From an uncultured Lachnospira sp. (GTDB lineage Bacteria > Bacillota > Clostridia > Lachnospirales > Lachnospiraceae): a stretch of DNA of 64,000 nucleotides. Position numbers and translations under genes: made by a program. Below, one piece after another: positions 43,664 to 53,062 of this stretch (positions are counted from its first letter, which is position 1; each line of letters starts with the position of its first letter). The notes below the pieces were generated by a model, which was given only the letters and a program-made list of their open reading frames with translations, had not been told where the DNA came from and made no database searches. The stretch covers positions 138,920-202,919 of the forward strand of contig CAJUKN010000004.1 of NCBI GenBank assembly GCA_910587485.1. Reading direction: 5' to 3'.

Positions 43664-43694
43664 CTCCTTTCTATGTTGCTTTATTGCGCAAAAA
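43664..43694 (-). repeat. Repeated 5'-leader element A, copy 2
   Basis: The sense strand reads TTTTTGCGCAATAAAGCAAC then ATAGAAAGGAG and ends in the ribosome site of the 43656 gene. It matches the leader of DUF1292 (25987-26016) closely. A TATAAT stands just upstream, so the element would begin near the transcription start. Confidence 0.55.
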
Positions 43695-43721
43695 TAAATT
43701 ATAGTATAAAAAATTTACTTA

Positions 43722-43749
43722 TTGACAAAATTGAAAATTATGGTACAAT
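43722..43749 (+). promoter_or_regulatory. Sigma-A promoter of the plus-strand islet
   Basis: TTGACA (43722-43727) and TACAAT (43744-43749) are 16 bases apart, 61 bases before the pseudogene ATG at 43810. It is divergent from the promoter of the 43656 gene. Confidence 0.7.
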
Positions 43750-43809
43750 TTAATAATTTAATTTTGTTAAATGGGCGGTCAGGGAATTTTATTATTGGAG
43801 GTACCTATT

Positions 43810-44279
43810 ATGCACAATTTCATCTATGTAACAAAAAATGAAGCAAAACCTATTAAAAATGAATTATATCAAATTCTTTTTCAAGTACAAGATATTGTAA
43901 GAGATTCTTTTACATTTCAATTTACTCCTGTTGGCAGTTCAAGCAAAAATATGATTACTTATGATAAAACCTCAAATATAGGATTTGATTTTGACTTTAA
44001 TATAGCTGTGATTTTGCAATAGTATATACTTGTAATGATGGAAAACAACAATATATAAGATTTAATAAAAAAAATAATAATTACACTTGGGAGTTTCGAG
44101 GCAAAGAATTTAATGGATTATCAAAAAAAATCAAATGGTTAAAAAATAATCACTATTGGGGAGAATTAAGAGGTTATTATCTTGAAAAGAAAAATCACAA
44201 TAATAATTCTAACAAACATTCACGGTCAATTTTTGCAGAATCTATAAATGAAATGTATCAGAAAAAAAGAAAGCAATAG
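43810..44279 (+). pseudogene. Nucleotidyltransferase-like protein with internal deletion and frameshift
   Basis: Starts at the ATG after GGAGG (43810). Frame 1 gives 'EAKPIKNELYQILFQVQDIV' and 'GSSSKNMITYDKTSNIGFDF', stopping at 44022. The next frame opens 'CDFAIVYTCNDGKQQYIRFN' at 44007 and ends 'SRSIFAESINEMYQKKRKQ'. Both halves resemble one uncharacterised clostridial nucleotidyltransferase-like family, which has roughly 60 more residues between them. A deletion there joined the halves out of frame. It sits 12 bases before nfi. Confidence 0.8.
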
Positions 44280-44291
44280 AAAGAAACTCAT

Positions 44292-44999
44292 ATGAAACTA
44301 TTAGAAATAAATCAATTTTCAACATTATCAGAAGTGGATTGTATTCAAATACAACAAGAATTATCCAAATATGTTATAGAAAAAAACACCATTCCTTTAG
44401 AGGACATTCAAACCGTTGCTGGTGTTGATATTGCTTATTGGAAAAAAGAAGAAATCGAATGGGCTGTATGCTGTATTGTAGTTCTTGATATACATAACAA
44501 AACAATAATAGAAAATAAATATGTTGCTGATAAAATTAAATTTCCTTATATTCCAGGTTGTTTTGCCTTTCGTGAATTACCGCTTGTTATGCAAACTGCT
44601 GCTAAATTAACTTATAAACCCAATTTATTTTTATTTGATGGAAATGGGATACTGCATCCTAGAAAAATGGGATTAGCAACACATGCTTCCTTTTATTTAA
44701 AAGCGCCAACTATTGGAATTGCAAAACGATATTTTCAGGTGGAAGGCGCACAATATTGTATACCAAAAAACATGGCAGGCTCCTATACAGACATTATAAA
44801 AGAACAAAAAATATTAGGACGTGCCATCCGAACACATACCAATGTAAAACCAATCTTTGCTTCTGTAGGAAACTATATTGATATTGATACAGTAACAAAA
44901 CTAGCGCTTCAATTAACTGATAAGGAAAGCCATATTCCTATTCCCACTCGATATGCCGATTTGGAAACTCATAAAAGGCGAACAGAACTATTGATTTAA
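44292..44999 (+). CDS. nfi: Endonuclease V
   Basis: 235 residues. The catalytic carboxylates are D46 in 'AGVDIAYW', E95 in 'FRELPLVM' and D116 in 'LFDGNGILHPRKMGLATH'; 'FPYIPGCFAFRELP' is the wedge motif that recognises deaminated bases. Endonuclease V nicks DNA 3' to hypoxanthine. It is the only clearly intact gene on the plus strand in this region. The repeated hairpin at 45037-45135 ends it and the converging P-type ATPase gene. Confidence 0.96.
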   Translation: MKLLEINQFSTLSEVDCIQIQQELSKYVIEKNTIPLEDIQTVAGVDIAYWKKEEIEWAVCCIVVLDIHNKTIIENKYVADKIKFPYIPGCFAFRELPLVMQTAAKLTYKPNLFLFDGNGILHPRKMGLATHASFYLKAPTIGIAKRYFQVEGAQYCIPKNMAGSYTDIIKEQKILGRAIRTHTNVKPIFASVGNYIDIDTVTKLALQLTDKESHIPIPTRYADLETHKRRTELLI

Positions 45000-45036
45000 C
45001 CTCATCAGGGAGTTTATCGCTTCTTGCAATTTCAAT

Positions 45037-45136
45037 AAAAAGGTTGTCACAAAATAAATGTTCCATACAAGATATCACTCATAAAATAATAGTTTCATAA
45101 CTTGTAAGACTTTTTTATTTTGTAACAACCTTTTTT
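45037..45136. repeat. Hairpin repeat element D, copy 1 (convergent gene end)
   Basis: A ~100-base segment with 22-base inverted arms (AAAAAGGTTGTCACAAAATA and its partner) that differ at one position. T-runs flank both arms, so it can terminate transcription in either direction between nfi and the P-type ATPase. The loop contains CATACAAGATAT, which recurs in copy 2 at 54697-54780. Confidence 0.65.
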
Positions 45137-45210
45137 ATTTTTCATTCATATTTTAATACAATTCCGTGAAATTAATCTGCTATTGGAGATAAAAATCTAT
45201 TTTCTAAAAC

Positions 45211-47553
45211 CTATTTACTATTTCTTGCAAAATATTTATCAACTAATTTACACATTACGATAAATATTGGAACTGCTCCTATCATCCAACATGCTGTTTG
45301 AATCATTTGATTCACATTAAGCGGATAAATAGCAAAGACATCTTTTAAAAATAAAACACTTAAAACAATTCCCACCGTCATCATAATACATATAGCAATA
45401 CGAATCTTATCCATTGGCATACAAACTCGTATCAGTTCACACATACCTACAGCAAGTAAAATCAGTATAACAATGGTTGATAACTGTTCATGTGAAGTCT
45501 TTGTAATCTTTCCAATAACAACAAATATTGCCACTAAAAGAAAATCAGTAATTGCCGCTGGTAATGCTTTCATAATCACATTTCTTAAAAATCGACCTTT
45601 AATAAGGCTCTTACTTGGCTGTAATGCCAATAAAAATCCCGGCGCACCGATTGTAAATGCTCCAAGCAAAGACAACTGTGTAGGATACAACGGATAGCGA
45701 TTTCCTGAAAGCATCGAAAACAAAGCCAAAAGAATAGAAAATATATTTTTAACAATAAATAGCGATGCGGTTCGTTGAATATTATTGACAACTCGTCTGC
45801 CTTCCAATACGACAGAAGGCATACATGAAAAGTTAGAATCCAACAAAACAATCTGAGCAACATTAGAAGCTGCCTCACTTCCTGAGCCAAAGGCAATACT
45901 GCAATCCGCACTTTTAAGTGCTAATACATCATTGACACCATCGCCTGTCATCGCCACAACATTACCAGCCTTTTTTAAGGCTTGCACCAATCGCTTTTTT
46001 TGGTCTGGCTGCACTCTTCCAAAAATAGTATATTTTGCTGCTGCCTCCTCAATCTGTTCATCTGTTTCAAGAGAAGATGCATCAATAAACATATCTGAAT
46101 GTGCTATTCCTGCCTCTTTTGCAACACAAGAAACCGTCAATGGATTATCACCAGAAATAACCTTGATTTCAACACCTTGATTGGCAAAATATTTAAAGGT
46201 TTCTTTCGCCTCTTTTCTTATAGCATTGCCTATAATGACAATCGCCATTGGAACAATAGGTTTTTCTAATGGGTGTCCATCAAGCTGCCCATCGTATATG
46301 CCAAATATAAGTACACGCATACCACGTTTAGCATATTCTTCTATCTGTTTTTGATAATTACAATAATCGGTAAGTAAAACTCGCTCAGGCGCGCCAATAA
46401 CATAATTTTGCCCATCCTCCATCTGAGCAGAGCTAAATTTTGTTTCCGACGAAAATCCAAAGGTTTTGATTGCTTTTAAACCTGTCGATTTTATAAAATA
46501 CTCTTTTAGTGTATTCATTGTATTATTGTCATTATCAAGTACAGATACAAGATTTCCTATCTTATCAAAAACCACTTCTTTTGATAAATTGGTTCCTATA
46601 GGTACAACCTCATTTACAGACATTTTATTTTCAGTGATGGTTCCTGTCTTATCAACACATAACACATTAACTCTTGCAAGCGTTTCAACACAAGTCATCT
46701 CATGCACCAACACATTTTTTTTGCCAAGTCTCATAACGCTTACAACAAGCGCAACACTTGTAAGAAGATAAAGCCCTTCTGGAATCATACCAACAAGAGC
46801 TGCAATAATGGTAACAACACTTTGTTGAACATTGTGCTGCAACAAAAAATAAGTTTGACAAAACATCAAAATTCCTACAGGTATAATTGCTATACCAATT
46901 GTCTTTACCAACTTATCTAAGGAACTCATCATCTCTGTTTTTTGCTTTTTTCTGGAAGCCTTCGCCTCTAATGCAATCTTTGAAGCATACGAATCCAATC
47001 CTACATGCTCTAATACAGCCTTACACTCACCTGCGACAACAAAACTTCCTGACAATAGCTTATCGCCTATCTCCTTTGTTATCTCGTCTGCCTCTCCTGT
47101 AACCAGTGCTTCATTGACTCGAACACTTCCTTCTACAACTACAGCATCTGCACTTATCTGTTTGCCTGCACCAAGTATACATAAATCGCCAAGCACAAGC
47201 TCTTCGGACAATACTTTTTTCTCTTTCCCATCTCTTATTACTGTAGAATATGAGGCATTTAACAATGTCAATTTATCGAGAACCCTCTTTGTCCGAATCT
47301 CTTGTACAATTCCAATCAGCATATTAATAATAATAATAGGCAAAAATGTCATATTAATATAAGAATGCACTAAGACAAGCATAAGTGTAAATATAAAAAA
47401 TATCAAATTAAAATACGTAAATAAATTGGTTGCTATAATCTGCCCTACTGTTTTGGACTGATTCTTAACAGGCTCATTATACAACCCTTCTTTGATACGT
47501 TTTTCTACCTGTTTAGAAGATAGACCTATATTAACATCTGTTTGTATATCCAT
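45211..47553 (-). CDS. P-type ATPase, CtpE-like
   Basis: About 780 residues. The phosphorylation motif is 'VLCVDKTGTITENKMSV', the hinge 'MTGDGVNDVLALKSADCS' and the actuator 'ALVTGEADEI'. Membrane helix 4 has 'AALVGMIPEGLYLLTSVAL' with PEGL rather than the PEGLP of Ca2+ and K+/Na+ pumps, and no N-terminal metal-binding domain is present. 'IPEGLYLLTSV' is typical of the CtpE group, linked to calcium uptake in Mycobacterium. The ion specificity cannot be read with certainty. GGA lies 9 bases before the ATG at 47553; the frame opens earlier with TTG. It follows yajC. Confidence 0.88.
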   Translation of the reverse strand: MDIQTDVNIGLSSKQVEKRIKEGLYNEPVKNQSKTVGQIIATNLFTYFNLIFFIFTLMLVLVHSYINMTFLPIIIINMLIGIVQEIRTKRVLDKLTLLNASYSTVIRDGKEKKVLSEELVLGDLCILGAGKQISADAVVVEGSVRVNEALVTGEADEITKEIGDKLLSGSFVVAGECKAVLEHVGLDSYASKIALEAKASRKKQKTEMMSSLDKLVKTIGIAIIPVGILMFCQTYFLLQHNVQQSVVTIIAALVGMIPEGLYLLTSVALVVSVMRLGKKNVLVHEMTCVETLARVNVLCVDKTGTITENKMSVNEVVPIGTNLSKEVVFDKIGNLVSVLDNDNNTMNTLKEYFIKSTGLKAIKTFGFSSETKFSSAQMEDGQNYVIGAPERVLLTDYCNYQKQIEEYAKRGMRVLIFGIYDGQLDGHPLEKPIVPMAIVIIGNAIRKEAKETFKYFANQGVEIKVISGDNPLTVSCVAKEAGIAHSDMFIDASSLETDEQIEEAAAKYTIFGRVQPDQKKRLVQALKKAGNVVAMTGDGVNDVLALKSADCSIAFGSGSEAASNVAQIVLLDSNFSCMPSVVLEGRRVVNNIQRTASLFIVKNIFSILLALFSMLSGNRYPLYPTQLSLLGAFTIGAPGFLLALQPSKSLIKGRFLRNVIMKALPAAITDFLLVAIFVVIGKITKTSHEQLSTIVILILLAVGMCELIRVCMPMDKIRIAICIMMTVGIVLSVLFLKDVFAIYPLNVNQMIQTACWMIGAVPIFIVMCKLVDKYFARNSK

Positions 47554-47566
47554 AAGCAAAATTCCA

Positions 47567-47851
47567 TCAATCTTCTACTGACACCGCTTTTTCCACCTGT
47601 GCAATTGCACTTTTTTGCATTGAGATACGACAATTTTTATTATTGCCAAACTCAACAATAACATCATCATCTGTAATATCTATGATAACTCCATAAAATC
47701 CACTGGTTGTAAGAATATAATCACCTTTTCCAATGGAATCCATCAGTGCTTGCTGCTGCTGTTTTTGCTTTTTTTGAGGCTTGATTGCAAGAAAATAAAA
47801 TAGAGCAATCAATGCTGCCACATAAACGACGATAACTATTCCTTGTTGCAT
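47567..47851 (-). CDS. yajC: Sec translocon accessory subunit YajC
   Basis: 94 residues: one membrane helix (about residues 4-22, VIVVYVAALIALFYFLAIKP) then 'QKKQKQQQQALMDSIGKGDY' and 'ILTTSGFYGVIIDITDDDVI', the YajC signature. YajC associates with SecDF at the translocon. It comes after tgt, the common arrangement, but the secDF genes do not follow; a P-type ATPase does. Leader element A stands before its ribosome site. Confidence 0.93.
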   Translation of the reverse strand: MQQGIVIVVYVAALIALFYFLAIKPQKKQKQQQQALMDSIGKGDYILTTSGFYGVIIDITDDDVIVEFGNNKNCRISMQKSAIAQVEKAVSVED

Positions 47852-48237
47852 ATAAAAATCTCCATTCCTGCGCTGCTTTTTTATTTAACTATAAAACTCA
47901 TTCAACCATGACATTTATAAGTCATCTGAATATACTTTTTGTGCCAAGCAACGCATAGACACAAATTCATTTTTAGCCTTCCTACTAGACCAATTTTATT
48001 GAAAATTTAGTTTATGATAATAGAATCTTCACAAGGTGCAAGTTCTATTATTTTCAATGTTTATGCTCTGTCAACTTATTGTAAGGCTTAACTTTTTCCA
48101 TAATATATTACATTAATTTTATCAGCCTGTCTAGTAAGTTCGATTATTTTATAATCTTTTAAGTTATTATTTATATAGTTAAATAAATATCTTTAATTTA
48201 TCTTACTATTTTCTTATAATCTTATTACTATTCTATA
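47852..48237 (-). promoter_or_regulatory. yajC-tgt intergenic region with repeated elements A and C
   Basis: This 386-base gap has no gene. It holds a short form of leader element A next to yajC (47860-47887) and hairpin element C (48020-48058, 9-bp arms ATAATAGAA/TTCTATTAT). A further possible stem, TTTGTG...CACAAA, lies in between. No riboswitch consensus was recognised and no SCIFF peptide gene (scfA) was found. Confidence 0.45.
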
Positions 48238-49371
48238 TTAATCTGCATTATATGTCTTCATCATTTCCAAACGCTCGGTCTTAAAAGAATGGTACTGCCC
48301 TTTTTCAATAGCAGCTCTTATATCTTCCATCAAATGATTATAATAATATAGGTTATGAATCACACAAAGCCTCATTCCAAGCATTTCTTTTGCCTTTAGT
48401 AAATGTCTGATATAAGCTCTTGAATACTGACACGCTTCACATGGACAGCTCTCCTCAATTGGATTATCATCTTTTTCATATTTTGCATTAAACAAATTGA
48501 TTTTTCCAAACTTTGTATAGACATGTCCATGTCTGCCATTTCTTGAAGGATATACGCAATCAAAAAAATCCACACCACGCTCTACTGCCTCTAAAATATT
48601 AGCAGGAGTACCAACGCCCATAAGATATGTTGGTTTATCTTTTGGCAAATATGGAACGGTCTCATCAAGAATATGATACATTTCCTCATGGGTTTCTCCA
48701 ACTGCCAAACCGCCTACTGCATACCCATCTAAATTCATATCTGCAATATATTTTGCATGTTCAATTCGTATATCTGAATACACTGCTCCTTGATTAATAC
48801 CAAAAAGCAACTGATTTGGATTAATTGTATCAGACAGTGCATTTAGTCTTTTCATCTCATTTTTACAGCGTACCAGCCATCTTGCGGTTCGTTCAACCGA
48901 ATTTTGCACATAGTCTCTATCCGCTTTTGCTGGCGCACATTCATCAAACGCCATAGCGATTGTAGAACCTAAATTTGACTGAATCTGCATACTTTCCTCT
49001 GGTCCCATAAAGATTTTATGACCATCAATATGACTGTTAAATGTGACACCTTCCTCTTTTATCTTTCTAAGACCTGCTAAAGAAAACACCTGAAATCCGC
49101 CAGAATCCGTAAGAATTGGCTTATTCCAATTCATAAATCGATGCAGTCCTCCCATCTGTTTAATTAATTTATCTCCTGTGCGTACATGAAGATGGTATGT
49201 GTTTGATAACTCCACCTGTGTTCCTATTTTTTGTAAATCTATTGTTGATACAGCTCCCTTTATTGCTCCAACTGTTCCAACATTCATAAATACAGGGGTC
49301 TGGATTGTTCCATGCACCGTTTCCATAACTGCTCTTTTTGCACGTCCGTCTGTATTAATTATCTTGTACAT
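48238..49371 (-). CDS. tgt: Queuine/preQ1 tRNA-ribosyltransferase
   Basis: 377 residues. 'ILTDSGGFQVFSLAGLRKI' contains the catalytic Asp, and 'FDCVYPSRNGRHGHVYTKFG' the substrate Asp. The zinc cluster is 'ESCPCEACQYSRAYIRHLL'. Tgt exchanges G34 for preQ1 in tRNAs with GUN anticodons. It is normally clustered with queA, ruvB or yajC; here only yajC is kept. The gene is complete. Confidence 0.97.
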   Translation of the reverse strand: MYKIINTDGRAKRAVMETVHGTIQTPVFMNVGTVGAIKGAVSTIDLQKIGTQVELSNTYHLHVRTGDKLIKQMGGLHRFMNWNKPILTDSGGFQVFSLAGLRKIKEEGVTFNSHIDGHKIFMGPEESMQIQSNLGSTIAMAFDECAPAKADRDYVQNSVERTARWLVRCKNEMKRLNALSDTINPNQLLFGINQGAVYSDIRIEHAKYIADMNLDGYAVGGLAVGETHEEMYHILDETVPYLPKDKPTYLMGVGTPANILEAVERGVDFFDCVYPSRNGRHGHVYTKFGKINLFNAKYEKDDNPIEESCPCEACQYSRAYIRHLLKAKEMLGMRLCVIHNLYYYNHLMEDIRAAIEKGQYHSFKTERLEMMKTYNAD

Positions 49372-49840
49372 AATAATCCTTTCATTGTGTTATTTACTAA
49401 CACTTAATTTTACATATCAATTGTTTTCCCTAATCATTCATCTGCTTTTGTTATAATGTTTACCAATATCAAATCCTTTATCAAGAAAAGCTGATATGAA
49501 CTATCATTTATTTTAATCTGAATAAATATACGGTATGTATTTTTCATTCAAGTGACAAACTTACAGCCCTTAATTTATTTTTTTTAAGTGTTCCCACTGT
49601 ATAAAATCTGACATATAACAAACATTTTTATATACGATTGAAAAATAATAGTGACACAACTATTTCATAAGCTGAAAACAGAAGGAATCTTATAACCTGT
49701 TTTCTGTAAAATTTTTATTCCATCAATATATTGATATCTTTGCTTATATCCCGCTTATGAAACTTCTTCTTTATTCTTTCTGCAATACTGTATAATTTGT
49801 GAAACATACGAGGGTTTGTTTAAATTGATTACAATTTATT
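49372..49840. other. Gene-free interval between tgt and aroC
   Basis: 469 bases without a supported gene. The clearest structure is an inverted repeat GAAAACAG...CTGTTTTC at about 49674-49706, with a T-rich stretch after it on the plus strand. On the minus strand it lacks a T-run, so it is not a good terminator of aroC. The interval probably includes the tgt promoter. Confidence 0.4.
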
Positions 49841-50941
49841 TTATCGATTATAAAACCAAGCAATCTTATCCATTGCTGATGTCATATTTTCTAGTATCAA
49901 ATCAACAAGTGTGAGTGCTGCCATCGCCTCAACAACAACAACTGCTCTTGGCACAATCATTGGGTCATGGCGTCCCTTTATAGAAACCTGTATATTTTCA
50001 CCTTGTTTGTTGACTGTATCTTGTATTGCAGATATAGAAGGCGTTGGCTTAATAGCTGCCCTAAAAACAATATCTGCTCCATCGCTCATGCCGCCTAATA
50101 CACCACCAGAATGATTGGTCTTTTTTAAGATATTCTTTCCTTCCATCACAAATGCATCGTTGTTGGTAAGACCTGTTGCTTTTGAAGCCATAAATCCATC
50201 GCCAATTTCAAAACCTTTTACTGCCCCAATAGACATGACCGCCTTTGCAAGATTGGCATCCAACTTATCAAACACAGGCTCTCCAATGCCGGGCATAACA
50301 CCACTTATCACACATTCGATAATACCACCAACAGAATCACCTTTTGACATCTGCTCTTTGGCAAAGGATTCAACCTTTTCTGCTGCCTGTTTATCAGGCA
50401 TATTAAAAGGATTTAGGACAGCTTCTTCCATATTAAAGTGATTATAATTAATCGCTATCCCTCCAATTTCTTTAGAATATGTAGTCAATGTAATACCTAA
50501 CTGATTTAATATCTTAACAGCAATCGCTCCTGCGGCAACCCTGCCTATAGTCTCTCTTCCAGAACTTCTGCCGCCACCGCGATAATCTCTAAATCCATAC
50601 TTTTCATCAAATGTATAATCTGCATGTCCCGGTCTGTAATACGATGCAATTTCTGAATAATCTGACGACCGTTGTGTAGTGTTTAGTACCATCATTGAAA
50701 TAGGCGTACCTGTTGTTTTTCCTTCAAACACACCAGATAATATTTGAACAGTGTCACTTTCCTTTCTTGGTGTAGTAAACTGTGATTGTCCGGGTTTTCT
50801 TCTATCTAAAAATACTTGAATATTCTCCTCTGAAAGTTCAACACCAGATGGACATCCATCCACAACAACTCCCAATGCTTTGCCATGTGACTCGCCCCAT
50901 GTTGTAATTTTTAATATATTGCCATAAGTAGAACCTGCCAT
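49841..50941 (-). CDS. aroC: Chorismate synthase
   Basis: About 366 residues. 'GNILKITTWGESHGKALGVV' holds the FMN/EPSP-binding His. 'RPGHADYTFDEKYGFRDYRG' and 'GGGRSSGRETIGRVAAGAIA' follow, and 'NHSGGVLGGMSDGADIVFRA' is near the C-terminus. AroC makes chorismate from EPSP. AAGGA lies 11 bases before the ATG at 50941; a frame opening at 50971 is longer. It starts 46 bases after the dnaK-type gene. Confidence 0.97.
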   Translation of the reverse strand: MAGSTYGNILKITTWGESHGKALGVVVDGCPSGVELSEENIQVFLDRRKPGQSQFTTPRKESDTVQILSGVFEGKTTGTPISMMVLNTTQRSSDYSEIASYYRPGHADYTFDEKYGFRDYRGGGRSSGRETIGRVAAGAIAVKILNQLGITLTTYSKEIGGIAINYNHFNMEEAVLNPFNMPDKQAAEKVESFAKEQMSKGDSVGGIIECVISGVMPGIGEPVFDKLDANLAKAVMSIGAVKGFEIGDGFMASKATGLTNNDAFVMEGKNILKKTNHSGGVLGGMSDGADIVFRAAIKPTPSISAIQDTVNKQGENIQVSIKGRHDPMIVPRAVVVVEAMAALTLVDLILENMTSAMDKIAWFYNR

Positions 50942-50987
50942 AAAATAACCATTCCTTTCTGTAACCTGCAAATTTGTTAAATAAATT

Positions 50988-52751
50988 TTATATATTTATA
51001 CCATATTTTTCAAGGGTATACTGCATTTGTTCCACAGCTTGCCTAATTTGTTGTGCTTCCATTTCAGTAACCTTTTCTGGTGTCGTTTTTCCAATAGCTT
51101 TTGATAACATCGCACATGTTTCTTTTATATTTTTTCGCTTCTCTTTATCCCAATCCTTTTTATGCTCCTTTAACATTGCAGAAACTATTTTTATCATATT
51201 TTCAGCAGATATAACCATCTCAACCAATTCGCCTTTTGTCTCATCTTGCTTGCTATAAATATCTGCTTCCCATTTTGCTCTCTCAATCTCATCTTCACTC
51301 ATATTGGAACTTGACGTTATCGTAACAGACTGTTCATTATTGGTATCTAAATCCTTAGCAGATACATTAACAATTCCATTGACATCAATGTCAAATGTCA
51401 CTTCAATTTGAGGAATCCCCGCCATCGCTCGTCTAATACCTGAAAGTCTAAAATTTGCAATCAATTTATTATCTTTTGTAAACTTTCTTTCACCTTGATA
51501 TACTTTAATATCAACAGATGTTTGAAAATTCCCCACTGTCGTAAATATTTGACTATGACGTGTAGGAATCGTTGTATTGCGCTCAATCAATCTACTGGCA
51601 ATACCGCCAAAGGTTTCAATAGACAAAGATAATGGGGTGACATCCATTAAAATAATCTCAGAAGCAGTGGAACCCGGTATAAGCTGATTGCCTAATTTTC
51701 CTCCTTGTATAGCTGCTCCCATCGCAACACACTCATCTGGATTTAAATTTCTTGAAGGCTCTCTTCCCATAATCTCGCGTACTTTTTCCTGAACGGCGGG
51801 TATTCTCGTTGAACCACCAACCAATAATACCATATTAATATCATTTTTATTAAGTCCTGCATCCAACAAGGCATTTTCAACTGGAGCGACTGTTTTATTA
51901 ATTAAATCCATTGTAATGGATTCAAATTGCTGTCTTGTAATATTGATATCCATATGATGTGGTTCACCTTTGCTTATCGCCAAAAATGGAAGGTTGATAT
52001 TGGCATTTAGTGCTGAAGAAAGTTCTTTTTTTGCTTTTTTTTTTTCCTCTCGAACACGCTGTAATGCCACAATATCTTTTTCAATATTAATTCCTTCACT
52101 CTGTTTAAACTGTTCTACAAGATAATGGACAATTCTCTGGTCAAAATCATCACCACCTAAATGATTATCGCCTGATGTTGCAAGAACTTGAATCAGATTG
52201 TCGCCTATCTCTATAATAGACACATCAAATGTTCCGCCTCCTAAATCATACACCAAAATCTTTTGTGGTTGTCCATTATCCAATCCATATGCCAATGCGG
52301 CAGCAGTAGGCTCATTAATAATTCTTAATACATTTAATCCTGCAATCCTTCCTGCATCCTTTGTCGCCTGTCGTTGTGCATCACTAAAATAAGCAGGTAC
52401 CGTAATCACAACATCGGTTACTTCCTCACCGACAAAGCTTTCTGCATCTTCTTTTAACTTGCGAAGTATCATTGCAGAAATTTCTTGTGGGGTATATTTT
52501 TTTCCATCTACCTTTTTACGATAGTCTGTACCCATATTTCGTTTAATAGAAAAAATAGTTCTATCTGCATTGACAGCCGCCTGCCTCTTTGCTGCATTTC
52601 CAACAATGCGCTCCCCTTCTTTAGAAAATGCAACAACAGAAGGGGTCGTCCTATAGCCTTCTTTATTGGCTATAACGGTTGGCTCATTTCCTTCCATTAC
52701 AGCGATACAACTATTCGTTGTGCCTAAATCAATACCTATTATTTTGCCCAT
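50988..52751 (-). CDS. DnaK-type Hsp70 paralogue
   Basis: 587 residues. The ATPase domain has 'IIGIDLGTTNSCIAVMEG', 'VVITVPAYFSDAQRQATKDA' and 'LVYDLGGGTFDVSIIEIG', and 'VLLVGGSTRIPAVQEKVREI'. The substrate domain has 'MDVTPLSLSIETFGGIASRL'. The lid is short and the usual acidic C-terminal tail is missing; typical DnaK has 610-640 residues. No grpE, dnaJ or hrcA gene adjoins it and no CIRCE operator is present, so it may be a second, non-heat-shock Hsp70. It is cotranscribed with aroC (46-base gap). Confidence 0.88.
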   Translation of the reverse strand: MGKIIGIDLGTTNSCIAVMEGNEPTVIANKEGYRTTPSVVAFSKEGERIVGNAAKRQAAVNADRTIFSIKRNMGTDYRKKVDGKKYTPQEISAMILRKLKEDAESFVGEEVTDVVITVPAYFSDAQRQATKDAGRIAGLNVLRIINEPTAAALAYGLDNGQPQKILVYDLGGGTFDVSIIEIGDNLIQVLATSGDNHLGGDDFDQRIVHYLVEQFKQSEGINIEKDIVALQRVREEKKKAKKELSSALNANINLPFLAISKGEPHHMDINITRQQFESITMDLINKTVAPVENALLDAGLNKNDINMVLLVGGSTRIPAVQEKVREIMGREPSRNLNPDECVAMGAAIQGGKLGNQLIPGSTASEIILMDVTPLSLSIETFGGIASRLIERNTTIPTRHSQIFTTVGNFQTSVDIKVYQGERKFTKDNKLIANFRLSGIRRAMAGIPQIEVTFDIDVNGIVNVSAKDLDTNNEQSVTITSSSNMSEDEIERAKWEADIYSKQDETKGELVEMVISAENMIKIVSAMLKEHKKDWDKEKRKNIKETCAMLSKAIGKTTPEKVTEMEAQQIRQAVEQMQYTLEKYGINI

Positions 52752-53062
52752 ACGATTTCCCCATTCTTATATTTGTTCTCAAATTTTATCTATCTGTTAC
52801 TATATCATAAGTTCATACCACTACTTTGCTGTGGTTGCTTTATTATAAAAATAACATGAATTTATGCAAAAAATTGCTTTGCAAACTTTTATACCACAGC
52901 TTTGCTGTGGTTATTATAATAGCGAATAATAAGTCTTAAATCCATTTACTTATTATTCGCTGTAACTATTATATCATAATATTAATAAAGAATATATCCT
53001 TCAAATATCAATATTAATAAAAAATATATAAATTTTTTGTAATCACTAAGAAAATATTTATA
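52752..53062 (-). promoter_or_regulatory. Multi-hairpin intergenic region before the DnaK paralogue
   Basis: 311 bases without a gene, dense in repeats. A near-palindrome ACCACAGC-TTTGCT-GTGGT is present twice (about 52816-52837 and 52899-52918). A perfect 13-bp inverted repeat AGCGAATAATAAG...CTTATTATTCGCT lies at 52921-52965. ATATTAATAAARAATATAT is directly repeated at about 52979 and 53011. No T-run terminator is visible. Confidence 0.5.

Noticed and set aside
47852..48237. SCIFF peptide gene (scfA) next to yajC
   Set aside because: No short Cys-rich ORF with the six-cysteine spacing was visible on either strand.
52740..52860. CIRCE operator before the DnaK paralogue
   Set aside because: The TTAGCACTC-N9-GAGTGCTAA element is not present.
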